The position numbers and the translations under genes are program-made. Below the pieces are notes generated by a model. That model was not told the DNA's origin. It was given only the letters and a program-made list of their open reading frames with translations, and ran no database searches. Shown here piece by piece: positions 24,100 through 37,500 of a stretch of 64,000 bases of DNA (its first letter is position 1; each line of letters opens with the position of its first letter). The stretch is from assembly GCA_036768485.1 (NCBI GenBank), contig JAVLUZ010000320.1, positions 372,001-436,000 on the forward strand. The letters run 5' to 3'. The DNA is from Mermis nigrescens. Lineage: Eukaryota > Nematoda > Enoplea > Mermithida > Mermithidae.

Positions 24100-24755
24100 T
24101 TAACTTTCGAATGTTCTGGAACTAAAGTTTATTTTACTGACTCACATATAGTTCTCTTTCTATTGCTCACGAAATCGATCAATCGATTCCCCACCTATTT
24201 CTTTAATCAATTTCACGAAACCTAGCGCATGAATTAAAATTTTTGGGGAATGTGAATAGATTACAAAAGTACTTTAAAATAAGGTAGCAATCATGATATT
24301 GAGCACAGCTTGATGAGAATTTTCAGGTTTTATTGAATTTCGCGTTGGTATCTTTGAAACAACATGTAAATATTTCGAATCTAAGCTTAAAAGGCTTAAT
24401 ACTTTGTAAAAAATAACAAAAGCTTCGCTGAAATATACCTGTACAGAATAATTACAAAGTGCAAACGACATAAGCAATTAAAATTCATAGTAATTATGCC
24501 TCTTGTATTTGTGCAGCTTGAGATTAGTAACAAAAGAAAAATGAACAATGCTTTTAATTAGCTTATTAATGCGGCAGCGCAATTGCTTTTTCTAGTCCAT
24601 TGTATTTGAGAATTTCCGTATATCCATGCACAGCAATGCAAGTCTGAGTATCAGGCAGAATTCTTAAATCATTTTCTAGCCAGTCTCGAGATTCAGCCAG
24701 AATTCTTAAATCATTTTCTAGGCTAAAATGACCTAAACATTTGGCGAAACACGGT
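24100..24755. other. No gene recognised; short tandem duplication
   Basis: A ~50-bp direct duplication including CAGAATTCTTAAATCATTTT occurs at about 24655-24722. Nothing else stands out. Confidence 0.4.
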
Positions 24756-27700
24756 AAAAGGGTGCAAAAACAGCATTAAACAACAACTTCTGGCCAATTT
24801 TGAGCACTTCTGCAAGAATGTTACAGATTTTCACTCTTTTTGACCGTAATATTGCCTTATTTACTTCAAAAAAGTGTTATATTTGTTCTTGGATTTTTGT
24901 CTTCCTTTTTCCTCCTGATTTTTGTCCTTCTGATCCTATATGAATGAGTGCAGAATTTGCTAAAATGATAAAATTCCATTAATCTGATATGCTAACTTAC
25001 ATTATTTTCACGCTATTCTGACGTGGAAAAGTTCAACCGGTTTATCATTCCGCATTAATTTTCAAACTTCTGCAGTTTGCTTATTCTCACATTTTACGAT
25101 TGCGTGTTCTCACGTTTTTAATTATCAATAATTTGATACTTTTGTAGTAATTGGGAAACGTTAGCAAGTGTAACTAATTTAATTATTCAGCAATTATATC
25201 CTGAAACGTAATAATGATTTCTGCCATTTAAGTTTCATAATATTTACTTTATGGGCGTTTAATATGCTTAACAATCAGTGACATGTGCAGTAACCCTTAT
25301 TTTACCACTTACCTACTCGATCTAAGATCAAGCCTGCTGTTCTTTGGAGATTTCTCTGGATCTTCGTAATCTAAAAGTATGAGCTTTTTTCTGTCCTCCT
25401 AAAAGGCAGTTTTAAACATTTTAGATCTATTTTACAGAATGTTAAATCAGGAGATGGCAAAATTTTCTGCTGTTTTGACCTGTGACAGACAGTCTGCGTG
25501 AAAAAACTGAGGTTGAATGTGAAGTTTGTAAGAGCTACCTGACTATTAGCAATTTATATTTATATACATAAATATATGCCTAATAGGCATTCTTCCCAAG
25601 AAGTCCGCTGAAAATTCACTCATTATAACACAAAAATTAGCATTTTAGCCGTTACATCTGTAAATTTATGCTCAAATTTAACCATTTTTTCACTTAAAAT
25701 ACTTTCAAAACAATAGGTTTCCCTTTTTATCGTACATGAAATGAACATTGAATGCTAATAGAACATAATTAAGCACATGGGTGCAAGAGAACAATGTATT
25801 TTATCGATTTTTTATTGTTTTGTGACATTATATAGACCGCAATGTGGAATTTTGCCCAAAACGATACTCTTTTTATCAACGTGGGATAGTTTTTGTGTAA
25901 AAAATTATGTTACAATCAGTCCATGATCATTGCCAACACTGTTCCAAGACCAGCTAAATACACGGTAAATTAAGGGTTAACCATAATTTTTCTACGACTT
26001 TTAATTCATATACTTCTGCTTAACGTCGAATCTTTAATGCTTCTTTAGGACATGCCTTTCTGATTCAAGCAGCCGAATTGGTAATTAATTTGATTGAATT
26101 TTTTTATTTTTAGCCGAATTGGTAATTAATTTGATTGAATTTTTTTATTTTTGGCCAATCCGTTTGAATTAATTATAAGAATTAGGTACTTATATCCTAT
26201 AAGCATAAGCGAAATGATTAAAATTCGGAATAACGTGCCTTAGCCAGTTGAATTTAATATATAGATGGATTTTTTAATCGAAATAATAATGTTCTTATAC
26301 CGGAGTCCGGCTCAAACTTTCAGCTCGTAATTAACAAAACCGAAAAAGAGCAGCTATTCCCAGATGATTATACGTAAAAATTCCTGATTCTGTCAAGCAA
26401 GATCGTTACGTTTAGCTTTCTAATGTCGGGCTTAAGATCCACACTATCAAATTCAGCTAATTTAAGCTAACAATCTCGCGCGTGAATGGATTTGCGCGCC
26501 GTACACATACAATAATTTTCTAAAAAAGCTTTGCGTAAATTCACAAAGACTATTCGTATTTTTCGTTCTTTTTCAAAAATCGGATCTGAATTGACTTCAT
26601 TAGTATTTTACTTGAAAATTACGACTTTGATTGAAAATATTGCATTCTCTGCTAATGATTCATTTTGCTTCGAAGTAATAGAAATTATAAATTCTAATAA
26701 TTTTCTCAAATTTGACTGTGTAATATATGAGGGAATATTTTTTTTGCAATGGGAATTTTTGCTATATTGACCACTTCAAAAATTAAAAGTAAAGCATTAA
26801 TCTGAAAGAGTACTCTACTGAAAGACCGATACTTTCGCATAATATATGATGATTTATGTATTTGTTTCTTTTATTAATCCTTTAGCATTCTAGTGAAGCT
26901 TAGGGTAGTAAGATGGCCAATTTATCAAAAAATTCAATATTCAATTATTCCAACGATTTGGCTTTATTCGTCTTTCACTACCAAGCTTTCAAAGCGTGAT
27001 AGAAATCAAATATAATTAGAAACTCTATGCTTGCCTTGAAATTACGGGGAAAAATTACCGGCAAAGATAGAAAATTGTAGAAAAAGGTTTATGATAGAGA
27101 GCGTGTCATGTTTACGAATTATATATCAAAGACTAAACGTGATAATTCAAGATAATGAATCACTTTTTTCTTCTCTGTCAAGATATTTGTTACGAAATCA
27201 TTAGAGAAATTTTTGTTAAAAAATTGCTGACCGGAGAAACACTGCGCTCAAATACGCACAATTAGGCGACTTCTTCCGTGTTACTACCCAATGTGATAAA
27301 CAATAAACAAGGCAGACAAACTCTTGGATGATTATCATGTTATATTGCACGATCATTTTGAGATTAAAAACGTAGTTTCTTGTTATTCGCCTCGAAAAGT
27401 TCTAGATTCTTAATTTCTCTTATACACAGGGCTTAATGTTCTTTCTTTTCGACCACGAAACAGCTTAAAATCTCGAAATAATTTTCCCTACGCATGTGGC
27501 CAGCATTGAACAATGTGCATTTATCAGATTATGAAGATTGTCATCACAATTTGCAGCACAGGTTTATTCAGTACGAGTTCTCCACTAGAGCTTTAAAGAT
27601 TTTAGCTGATCGTCTTTTCTTTGTTGTCGCTTTCATGTGGTTTCTATCCGAATCTGATAGCACTTTAACACAAATATTAAGCCGTAAGACGTAGTATCAA

Positions 27701-28030
27701 AACCGAATAATATTTTGAATTGAATTTCTGAGTGGGATGAGTTGGGACAACATTGATAACTGTTAGAGGGTGCTTTTCATACATGCGCGTGAGGGGTTTA
27801 GTAGGGGTCTTGGACTGCCTAGAATGGAAAAAATGAGCAATTTTCTGGGAAGCAAAATGAGGGCCGAATATGAATGAAAATCTATATTTTTCATCAGAAG
27901 TGCTTGAAATTTACCAGGACTGTAGAAAACGTACTCTAATGTTACCTCAGCATTTCTACTAGTTTTTGAATTCATTTCTGCTCGAAAAGTTTGCCAAACT
28001 GCCCCCCCCATACATGAAATCGTTACCCGA
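24756..28030 (+). repeat. Tandem segmental duplication, copy 1
   Basis: It is collinear with 28110-33285 from AACAACTTCTGGCCAATTTT through AGAACATAATTAAGCACATG to CATACATGAAATCG. It differs by scattered substitutions and small indels, including a ~44-bp local duplication near 26070-26150. It lacks the Helitron, so 25758/25759 is the empty insertion site. No recognisable gene is inside. Confidence 0.85.
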
Positions 28031-29209
28031 TCTGGGATTCATCCAGAATTTTTGAATTTTTGAATCTTTCTACTGAGCTACATTGACCTTAACAGTTGCG
28101 CAAATCGGTAGCGCAAAAATAATCTTAACAACAACTTCTGGTCAATTTCGAACACTTTAGCGAGAAAGGTACAAATTTTCTCTCTTTTTGACCGTAGTAT
28201 TGCCTTATTTACTTCAAACAAGTTTTATATTTATTCTTGGGTTTTTGTCTTTCCTCTTCCTGCTTATTTTTTGTCCTTCTGATCCAATAAATGGGTGCTG
28301 GATTTATCAAAATGATATAATTCTACTAATCTGATGCTAACATTATTTTCGCACTATTCTTGCATAGAAAAGCTTAACCGGCTTATCATTCCGCATTATT
28401 TTTAAAACTTGTGCAGTTTGCTTATTCTCACATTTTACGATTTCGTATTCTCACGTTCTCAATTATTAATAATTTAGTACTTTTGTAGTAATTAGGAACT
28501 ATTAGCAAGGGAAACTAATATTCTTATTCAACAATTTTGTTCCGAAACGTAATAATGATTTCTGCCAATTAATAATACTTTATGGACGTTTAATATGCTT
28601 AAAATTAGTGACATGTGCATTAATCCTTGTTTTACCTCGTACCTACTGGTGTTTTGACCAAATGACAGGCTTTCTGCGTGAAAAATTGAGGTTAAAGGTT
28701 AAATTTTGTAAGAGCTACCTGATTATATTTGTAGCAATATGTATTTATATACATAAATATGTACCTAATAGGCAATGTTCTCAAGAAGTCCGCTGAAAAA
28801 TACATTCATTGTAAAACAAAAATTGGCATTTTTGTCTATAAATCTCTAAATTCATGCTCAAAATTAGACATTTTTCTACTGAAAATACTTTCAAAACAAT
28901 AGGTTATTCACATTATCGTACATAAAATGAACATAGAATGCTAATCTAATAAATATTTTAGAAAGTCTCTTTGTATGCCCGAGGTTGGCTCCAGCCCCGT
29001 AATAGATGATGGGCCGACACTTGGGCCAGAGATCGGCCTACCCCGGCAATGGTCCCTAGCAGTATTAAAATTTTTCAACCCCAACCTGGCACCCTGTACA
29101 TACCTTGGGCGGGAGGGCGCCCTAAGTATAAGCATAGGGTTTTTTAGACTTAGCCGATGTTTCGTCAATTTCTAAAAGTGCGCCACAAGTCGTTTTACAT
29201 TATTTTCGG

Positions 29210-29635
29210 GTTGCTGCACCTCGCACGTTATAACATAGGCAAAACATAGGGCATCTTAAACCGCGCTCTACCTTATGGTGTTGCGTGATGAACATACTCA
29301 ACGGTTTAAAATAGGCAATGCTGTAGGATAGGACACGTTATAACATACTAATTGCTATAAGATGGGCAATGCAATAGGATTGGACACGTTATAACATACT
29401 GAATGCTGTAAGATAGGCAATGTTGTAGCATAGGACACGTTATAGCATACCTTTTGTTATAAGATAGGCAATGCTGTAGCATATGACAAGTTATAACATA
29501 CCCAACGCTATAATACAGGCAATTATGTAGCATAGGACACGTTATGACATACACAACGATCTAATATAGGCAACGCTTTAGCATGCGACACGTTATAACA
29601 TACCCTTTGCTATAAGAATGGCAAAAAGTAATTTT
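29210..29635 (+). repeat. Minisatellite inside the Helitron, ~60-bp units
   Basis: Tandem units of the form ATAGGCAATGCTGTAGCATA followed by GGACACGTTATAACATAC, about seven copies. It is related to the array at 51280-52260. The open frame across it is a repeat artefact. Confidence 0.75.
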
Positions 29636-30119
29636 AGAAAAAGGGCTTATCGAAAAGTTCCTATTTGACCGAATGGAATTTGATTGGCCATTTAGTTTTT
29701 CAGTTGCGCTGTTTAAACTAATCTTTGTTTAAATCAAAATAATGCAAACTTTGATTTACTTTACACAATAATGCATTCATTATTTTCTTTTCATCTACTT
29801 TATATTTGTGAAAGTTTGTTTGTATATCCGGGGTTGGCTCCGGCCACATAACACTTGCTGGGCTGACATTTTGGCCCGAGCTCGGCCTACCGGCTTGGGA
29901 TGTAGTAGCGACATTTAAATTTCACCAACCCCAGTCATGCACTCTGCACAGCGATGAAGCGGGAGGCGTCCCCATGCGCTTTTAAGCATGGCCGATGTTG
30001 CAACATAGCCGATAGCATTTGCCAAAACAGACAGTGATATAAGATAGGAGATACCCTCTGTTATAACATATGATAGATATAACATATCACGTGATATAAG
30101 ACACCCTTTGCTACAACAA

Positions 30120-30850
30120 ACAAAAAATTTTTAAAACATCAAAAATATGGTTTGACCAAAAAAGTTTTCCAAAACATCCCAAAACATCAAAAATATGGGT
30201 TTGAATAAAAAAATTTATAGAAGATCATAAGAAATCAAATATATGATTTTGACTAAAAAATTTTCAAACCCATTCTGTAACGTCAAAAATATGGATTTGA
30301 TCAAAAAACGTACCGGGGTGAAGCGGAAGGCGTCCCTATGCTTAAGCATGGCCTACTTCGGGACATAGCCGATTTTTGGCCAAATTTCGAAAATCGGAAC
30401 AAATTCAGTTTACACTATTTTCGGGTTACAGTACTTTTGCCGCTGCGTGCGTTATAACATAGGATCGGACGTGATATAGCCTACATAATGCTACAAGCTG
30501 GGCAATGTTATAAGGTACAATGATGTGATATAAGATACCCTGTCTATGTCATAATATGCAGTGATATAAGATAGAAGATACCCTCTGCTATAACATATGA
30601 GTGATATAAGATATCACGTGTTATATGGCACCCTTTGCTACAACAAACAAAAAATTTTCAAAACATCAAAAATATGGTTTGACCGAAAAATTTTCCAAAA
30701 CATCCCAAAACATCAAAAATATGATTTTGCTAAAGAATTTACAAAACCATTCTGTAACGTCAAAAATATGGTTTTGATCAAAAAAATGGTTGACAAAAAC
30801 ATTTTCAAAAAATCCAAAGAATAAAATATGGTTTTTACCAACAATTTTTT
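30120..30850 (+). repeat. Short-unit arrays inside the Helitron
   Basis: Two runs (about 30120-30305 and 30650-30850) of units like AAAACATCAAAAATATGGTT followed by TTGACC are separated by a second ATAAGATA-type array (30430-30645). The same word order occurs in the Helitron-like core at 52280-52340. Confidence 0.7.
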
Positions 30851-33285
30851 TAGAAATTCCCCAAAAACATCGGAAGTCCCGTAAAATAAAAAATACAAGA
30901 GATATCTCAATTCCATATAATTACCAGGCCTAAGTTCAGCCCGGGGAACGCCGGGCAGCTCAGCTAGTAGAACATAATTAAGCACATGGGTGCAAGAGAA
31001 CAGTGTATTTTTTTTGATTTTTTATTGTTTTGTGACATAACGTAGGCCGCAATGTGGAATTTTGCACAAAACGATACTCTTTTCTCAACGCGGGATAATT
31101 TTTATGTAAAAACATATCACAATCAGTCCATGATGATTTTCTACATTGTTCCAAGACCAGCTAAACAAACGGTAAATTAGGGTTATCATAATTTTTCTAC
31201 ACCTTTCAATTCGCATACTTCTGCTTAACGTCAAATCTTTAATGCTTCTTTAGGACACGCCTTTCTGCACAAAAGCCGAATTGGTAATTAAATAGATTAA
31301 ATTTTTTATTTTTGGCTAACCCCTTTGAATAAATTATAAGAATCAGGTACTTATATCCTGTAAGCTTAAGCGAATGAGTAAAATTCGGAATAACATGCCT
31401 CATTTAATTGGATTGAATGAATAGATGGGTTTTTTACAGGGAATAATTGTGTTTTCATACCTAAGTCCGGCTCAAATTTTCAGCTCGTAATTAACAAATT
31501 GAAGAAGAGCATAAGATGAGATGATGACTCTGCGTAAAAATTCATGATTCTGTCAAGCAAGGTCGTTACGTTTAGCTTTCAAATGTTGGACTTAGGATTC
31601 ACACCATCAAATTAAGCTTATTCAAGCTAGCAATGTCGAGCGTGAATGAATTTGCATGCCGCAAATAAAAATAATTTTATAAAAAAGCTTTCTGTACATA
31701 TACAAAGACTTTTCATGTTTTCCCTTCTTTTTTGAAAATCGGATCTGAATTGACGTCAATAGCATTTTACTTGAAAATTACGACTTTGATTTAAAATATT
31801 CCATTCTCTGCTACTCATTGATTTTGCTTCGAAGTAATGAAAAATAGAAATTCCAACAATTTTCCCAAATTTGACCGTGTAATATATGAAGGAATAATTT
31901 TTCGCAATGGGCATTTTCGCTATATTGATAACTTTTGAAACCTAAAAGTAAAGCATTAATTTGAAAGAGCACTCCACTGAAAAGACAGATACTTTCACAT
32001 AGTGTGAGTAATTTATGTGTTTTTTTCTTTTATTAACCCTTTAGTAATCTAGTGAAGCTTACGGTAGTAAGAAGGCCACCTTAACAAAAATTCAATATTT
32101 AATCATTCCAACGATTCAACTTTATTAGTCGTTCACTTAAGCTTTTCGAGCGTGATAGAAATCAAATATAATCAGTAACCTTATGCTTGGCTTCCACTTC
32201 TAAATGCGAAATTCCACAAACAAAATCACCGGCAAACATATAAAAATTTTATAATAAGGTTCATGACACTAATTTATTAATACTAATACTTTATTCGGAA
32301 TAGACGCAAGAATAAAAAGTAGAATTATGTAAGAAAGACTAAACGTGATAATTCAAGATAATGAATCAGTTTTTTCTTCTATGTTAAGATTTCTGTTACG
32401 AAATCATTAACGAAATCTTTGCCAGAAAATTGTTGCCCGGAAAAACACTGCGCTCAAATAAGCACAATTATTCGACTTCTTCCGTGTTACTACGCAATGT
32501 GATGTTCAAAACAAAGCAGACAAACTCTTGGATGATTATCATGTTATATTGCACGATTATTTTGAGATTAAAAACGCTGTTTCTCGTTATTCGTCTCGAA
32601 AAATTCTAGATTTTTAATTTCTTTTATATACAGGGCTTAATGTTCTTCTTTCGACCAAGAAACAGCTTGAAGTGTCGAACTAATTTCCTGCGTATATGGC
32701 CAGCATTGAACAATGAGCATTTATCAAATTATTTAGATTGTCAACAGATTCTATTGCAGTTTTATTCAGTACGAGTCCTCCACTAGAGTTCTGAGGATTT
32801 TTAAATAATCGTCTTTTTCTTGGTTTCCGCTTTCATGTGGTTCCTATCCGAATCTGATAACACTTTAGCACAATTGTTCGAGATTGAGCCTTGAGTTTTT
32901 AAAAGTAAAAACTTGCGGAAAAAAGATATTAAATCAAAATTGAAATTCATACAAAACTGAATAATATTTCGAAATGAATTCTTGGGTCGGACAATTTGGG
33001 ACAAGATTGATAACTCTTAGAGAGTGCTTTCCATACTTGCGCGTGAGGAGTTAAGTACGGGTCTAGGACTTCCTAGAATGGAAAAAATATGCAATTTTAT
33101 GGGACGCAAAATGAGGGCCAAATATGAATGATCGTCAAAAGTATTCATCAAAAGTGCTTGAATTTGACCAGAATCTATTGATAAACGTACTTAATGCTAC
33201 TTTAGCATTTCTACTAGTTTTTAAAGTCATTCTTGCCAAGAAAGCTCGCAAATTGACCCCTCCAGACATGAAATCATGCACGAAG

Positions 33286-33790
33286 AGGTAAGTCCGGTCT
33301 AAGAACAGAGATCTGGCAATAGTTCTACTCAATGAATATTCCTATTCTTCTGTCTGATGGTCTAGAAACCTCGAAAACCCTCAAGCATATATCTGTATAT
33401 CTATATCTATATCTATATCTATATTCTGTCGACTTACTTTTAAAGTTGAAACAGATTATAACCATTCAATATAATTTCATAACTATAGCATAGATGCACA
33501 ATGTCAGGGTCGGAAGAGGGGAAGGTAGAATCCCAGACTATCCGAATTAGTAAATTTAGTGTTCACGATTTTAGTTGCTGTTCAACGACGAAATTAATTA
33601 AAACAGCTTACAAAACGCATTTTCGTGGTAATATCGCATTGAGCATTTTAAGTTCATTTTGACTGCATTATATTTCTTATAACGCTAAAAATGTAAATTG
33701 ATAAATTTTTTATATTTGTTTTTCTGTTGTCCTCAAAAATGATGCAAGGAAACGTCCCTGCAGCTCATAATCGGCGTACAGTACCGTCAC
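33286..33790. other. Spacer with a TATCTA microsatellite
   Basis: A (TATCTA)n-like run lies at about 33393-33424. No gene is seen before the MITE at 33792. Confidence 0.6.
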
Positions 33791-33791
33791 C

Positions 33792-34058
33792 ATACGTGGG
33801 CAGCAAGAAAATTCTGGGTGGGGGAGGGGGTGCAAGATTTTTCGAATGTAAAAAATGGTCTTAAAAGTGAAATTATGGCGAAAAAAGCACCGTTTTTCGA
33901 CGTTTCTCATTGAGCACTATCCATTGGCATCAAAAAAATTGCGAAAAAACAGAAAAAATTTCAAAAATTGAATTCTAGGGGGTATTTTGATTTCTGGGGG
34001 GGGGGTATTTTGGTTTCTCGGGGATGCATACCCCGCCCCCAGAAGTGCCCGTCAAACC
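33792..34058 (+). mobile_element. G-run MITE, CATACGTGGGCAGC family, upstream of GPCR-2
   Basis: The head CATACGTGGGCAGCAAGAAA and the core GACGTTTCTCATTGAGCACT match the copy at 22275. The right end is eroded near CCCGTCAAACC. It ends only about 55 bp before the GPCR-2 start codon, so it lies where the promoter or 5' UTR should be. Confidence 0.7.
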
Positions 34059-34113
34059 CTACATGCATGTATAAATTATACGCGCTTTAGGGACGGTTCC
34101 CTTTTAAGCTAAC

Positions 34114-34546
34114 ATGAACGACTCCTCGGCCAACAACAGCACTTATCCATCAGATTACGCTTGCCCCAACTACGTCCCATGGGTGGCCATTTGGTACAGC
34201 TCACTCTATTTTTACATCGCGGCTCTGAGTGTTTTCGTTCTGGTGGCTACCTACAAAGTGTTCAAATCGGAACCCACCGCATTCTACGCCCTCTACATGA
34301 ACTTGCTAGCCGGCGACATAGTTTCGTCCAGTATCAGCGTTTTTCTGGAAGCGCCGCGAATTTGGCAGTGCGCGTTTCCGTTAGCGCCGGAATTGGAAAT
34401 CGTCATGGCCAATTTTGCCAACGTTGGCTTTTTGTCGATGGTCGCCACAGTGGCCTTGATTTCGATAAATCGATTTATGATTATTCGAGCCGGCAAAATG
34501 GAACAGCGATGGTTTTCCAAAGAACGCATGAAGTGGATATGCCTGG
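34114..34546 (+). CDS. GPCR-2 exon 1 (segments 1-3)
   Basis: From ATG to ATA TGC CTG G, followed by the donor GTATGTTATT. The frame stays open to 34695, but the tail after the donor has no similarity to GPCR-1. Confidence 0.82.
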
Positions 34547-37500
34547 GTATGTTATTTTGGAAATTATCTAACTTCCAACCACGATTTTTTCGTATTCGGC
34601 AAAAATTTTTTACGAGGTACAAAGACTTTTCGGGACCGTCTTTGTACATGCATAAAGATTTTTCGGGAAGAGAAAAAACCTGTACAAAAGTCTAAAATTC
34701 CCAAAAAAATTTTGACGGCTCCGCGCGAAAATGAGTAATTACTGATTCAATATCACTTTATAATGGCAGAAATTGCGTTAAGAAAGTAAAAGTATAAAAT
34801 TTTTCGGCGTTTCGTGCCGTTTTGAGACAATTTTTAGTATTTTTGTCATCAAAAACCCAAAAATCGGCTAAAAAACACTACCAAAGGTCGAAAAACCCTG
34901 TTCCATCACGCTGGAAACGCTACTATACCGTATAATAGCACCCAAAAATTCGCATGTACAAAATGTACAAAGACTTTAGGCAATCACCTTTGTACATGCA
35001 CAAAGGGACTTTGTACAAAAAACACTGTTTCCAACACACTTGTCCAGCTTTAACTAGCCTTTTTGCACGATCGACCAGTTAGCGTTGTAATACCTCGTCT
35101 AACAGATTCTGATCGATTTGATCGCTTTTAAAAGAAAGCTGTCATTTTCGTCTATTTTGACCGGTGTTTTGCATTATCCATTCGAAAATTTTTCTTCGGC
35201 CTTTGTTTTTTACTTTTTGCTTTTTTCAGTTTTCAGATTTTGTAAATTTTTGTCTATTCTCCATTTTTTATTAGCTTACTTTTCGAAAATATTTTATTTC
35301 CTTATTTTCATCTTTTAATTTTTTGTCTGTGCATTGAAGTGTCATAGGGATTGCTAAGATCCTACCCGCTAATCCCCCCATGCGCATATCTCTAAGAGAC
35401 GGTCACTTTGTGGCTGCACTAATCAGAAACAATGTGTTAATGATAAAAATTTCTATACTGAGACATTTTCAGTCAACATGTTCGTAGTCTTTCCTGCACT
35501 TAGTAATGATAAATTGTAATTGATAAAATTTAAAAATTATCGTCCGGTGAAGTACGTAAGTCAGACTCATAATCATACATGCACAGCATGGCAGATCGAT
35601 CTGGGAGGAGCAGCCAGTCTGGATGATTAAAATCCAGCATTTTAGGCAAAAATGACCTCCAAATCTGCTATGAGGGCTGAATTAGCCTTAAACCTACGTT
35701 TTTACACTGTTTCTGATCAATTCAAAGCACTTTGTTGCCTCTTTTCCCTCAGCGAATTTCCCATTTTTCCATTCGAGCGGGTCGGGATCATACCTGGGCA
35801 GAACTAAATTCTGGAGGTTTGGATGGCGTAAAACTGGCTGAAATCTAAAAGAAGAACATGCAAAACATTCAGTTCGGGGGTCTATCGATTTTTTAGGGGT
35901 TCTACCGGATTATCAGGACCTAAAATTTCTTTCCCAATCTCCCACGCCTATGTATGTTCTGGACACCTCTAACTCCCACGGGAATATCAGCTCACTATTA
36001 TAGGCACATGGCTAACTGGCACCACCGTTTGGGCGATAGGATTATTATTTGGCTGTGTGAATATATTTTTCGTTGCGCGGGTCGTCATCGCTACCAACTG
36101 TCAAAAAGTTCAGACCGCGTTGGCTCCGTTTTCGATTTTTTGCTACGCTTGCGTCTACGGCATAACGATTTTGTATTTTTTGAGCTACATGAGGTTGCGC
36201 AAAGCGGCCAATCGAGTGACGAATACCCGATTTGTTCAAAATATGGAAAAGCACAAAATTCGTTTGTTCTATCAAGCAACTTGTATTTGGTTTTCGCTCG
36301 TTGTGACCCTGACAAGTTGGTATTCGTTTTAAGTGTAGTTCTTTGATCTTCGGAAAGCCTGTTAATTAGCTTGACCCTATTTGTGGGCAGATATGTACGG
36401 AGGGTGGGGTTTAACCCTATTTTTCGATAAAGGTGAGGCAAACGGCTTTATAAACTGATTAAAATGAAACATTCTTTTCAAAAATGCTTGAAATTTATCA
36501 GCAATTCTAGATCAATATAATTTTAACACCATTTTTGCATTCATACAAGTTTTTGACGTAAGTTTAGCCATAAAAGTTTGATGTTGGACCCTCCAGACCG
36601 TCAGACTCTCGATGACCGACCATGATATTCATCAATGTATGCTCTTGGGTATATGTTTGGAGTTCAGATGCGACTTACGCCATCACCAATCACAAAAATT
36701 AATCTTTTACGAATTAGGATTACTAAACATGTATAAAACATAAATTAAAGGTAAAGCGGAATAAACTTAAAATATCAAAATTAAAATAAAACAAAAGATA
36801 GATATTATAAAAATAAAAGCTGAATGTCTACTAAACTGACCCCGCGAAATTTCTACGACCCAAGAACTGTTGATTTTGTAAAAAAAAATCGTAAAATCAA
36901 TGCTTTTTCAAATCATTTTTAGCTAACTTTTGGCTCAAAAATGTCAAATTTTCGCTACTTAGTGCTAAATAGTTATTTTCTAATTAAGTTTCATTCAGAG
37001 TTTTTCATTCATTCAGAGCTCAATTAAATTTCATTCAATTTACTTAACGTTTTTGAAATTTTTCATATTTATATTCCTGAGAAAAAGTGCCGTCTGAAAC
37101 ATCGGGAAGTAGTGTTCTTGACCTGCGCCCATCGGATTTTAGTTAAAAAAAACACTTTATAAAAATTTTCCAGGACTGACTCCCAGAATTCCCATGCTGC
37201 ATGTTTATGTTCGCAAGTATGCTCATTTATCAGAAATCGTGAAAACGGGAAAGATTTCCTAGAATGAATCTTCGTTCTGTTAAATGTTGATCCGTTTTAT
37301 AAGAATTGCTGGTAGTCCTAAATTTAATCGCCGTAAATCGTATTTTGTGACAAATTCTTGGCCAAATCGTTCATGATGCCATAACGTCAGGTCTATATTA
37401 TCTAATTATGATTATAATGTACTGTAAAAGCAATATCCACATTTTTGTCTTTATATTTGATATCGTTCGAAGTATATTTTCTAGACTTTATAATCCGAAA

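Larger units (their letters stand above)
28945..30967 (+). mobile_element. Non-autonomous Helitron, precise A/T insertion
   Basis: Comparison with copy 1 of the flanking duplication shows a clean insertion between A and T with no target duplication. The element starts TCTAATAAATATTTTAG and ends with a 6-bp GC hairpin (GCCCGG...CCGGGC, 30939-30956), seven bases and CTAG. These are the four hallmarks of a Helitron: 5' TC, 3' hairpin, CTRR end, and AT target. The 2023-bp interior has no helicase frame. It contains two or three repeats of a block with GGTTGGCTCC and GGCCGAG-like words, and arrays of short units. Confidence 0.9.
28110..33285 (+). repeat. Tandem segmental duplication, copy 2, split by a Helitron
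   Basis: It is collinear with copy 1 on both sides of 28945..30967. It has small private indels, for example an extra ~50 bp near 32275. The two copies are adjacent and in the same orientation, so this is a tandem duplication of about 3.2 kb. Confidence 0.85.

Noticed and set aside
29348..29554. 68-codon minus-strand frame rich in Tyr, Cys and Leu
   Set aside because: It lies in the Helitron's minisatellite and repeats with its period.
35954..36056. Alternative frame around GPCR-2 exon 2 running to 36346
   Set aside because: The neighbouring frame encodes membrane segments collinear with GPCR-1; the longer frame has no such similarity.
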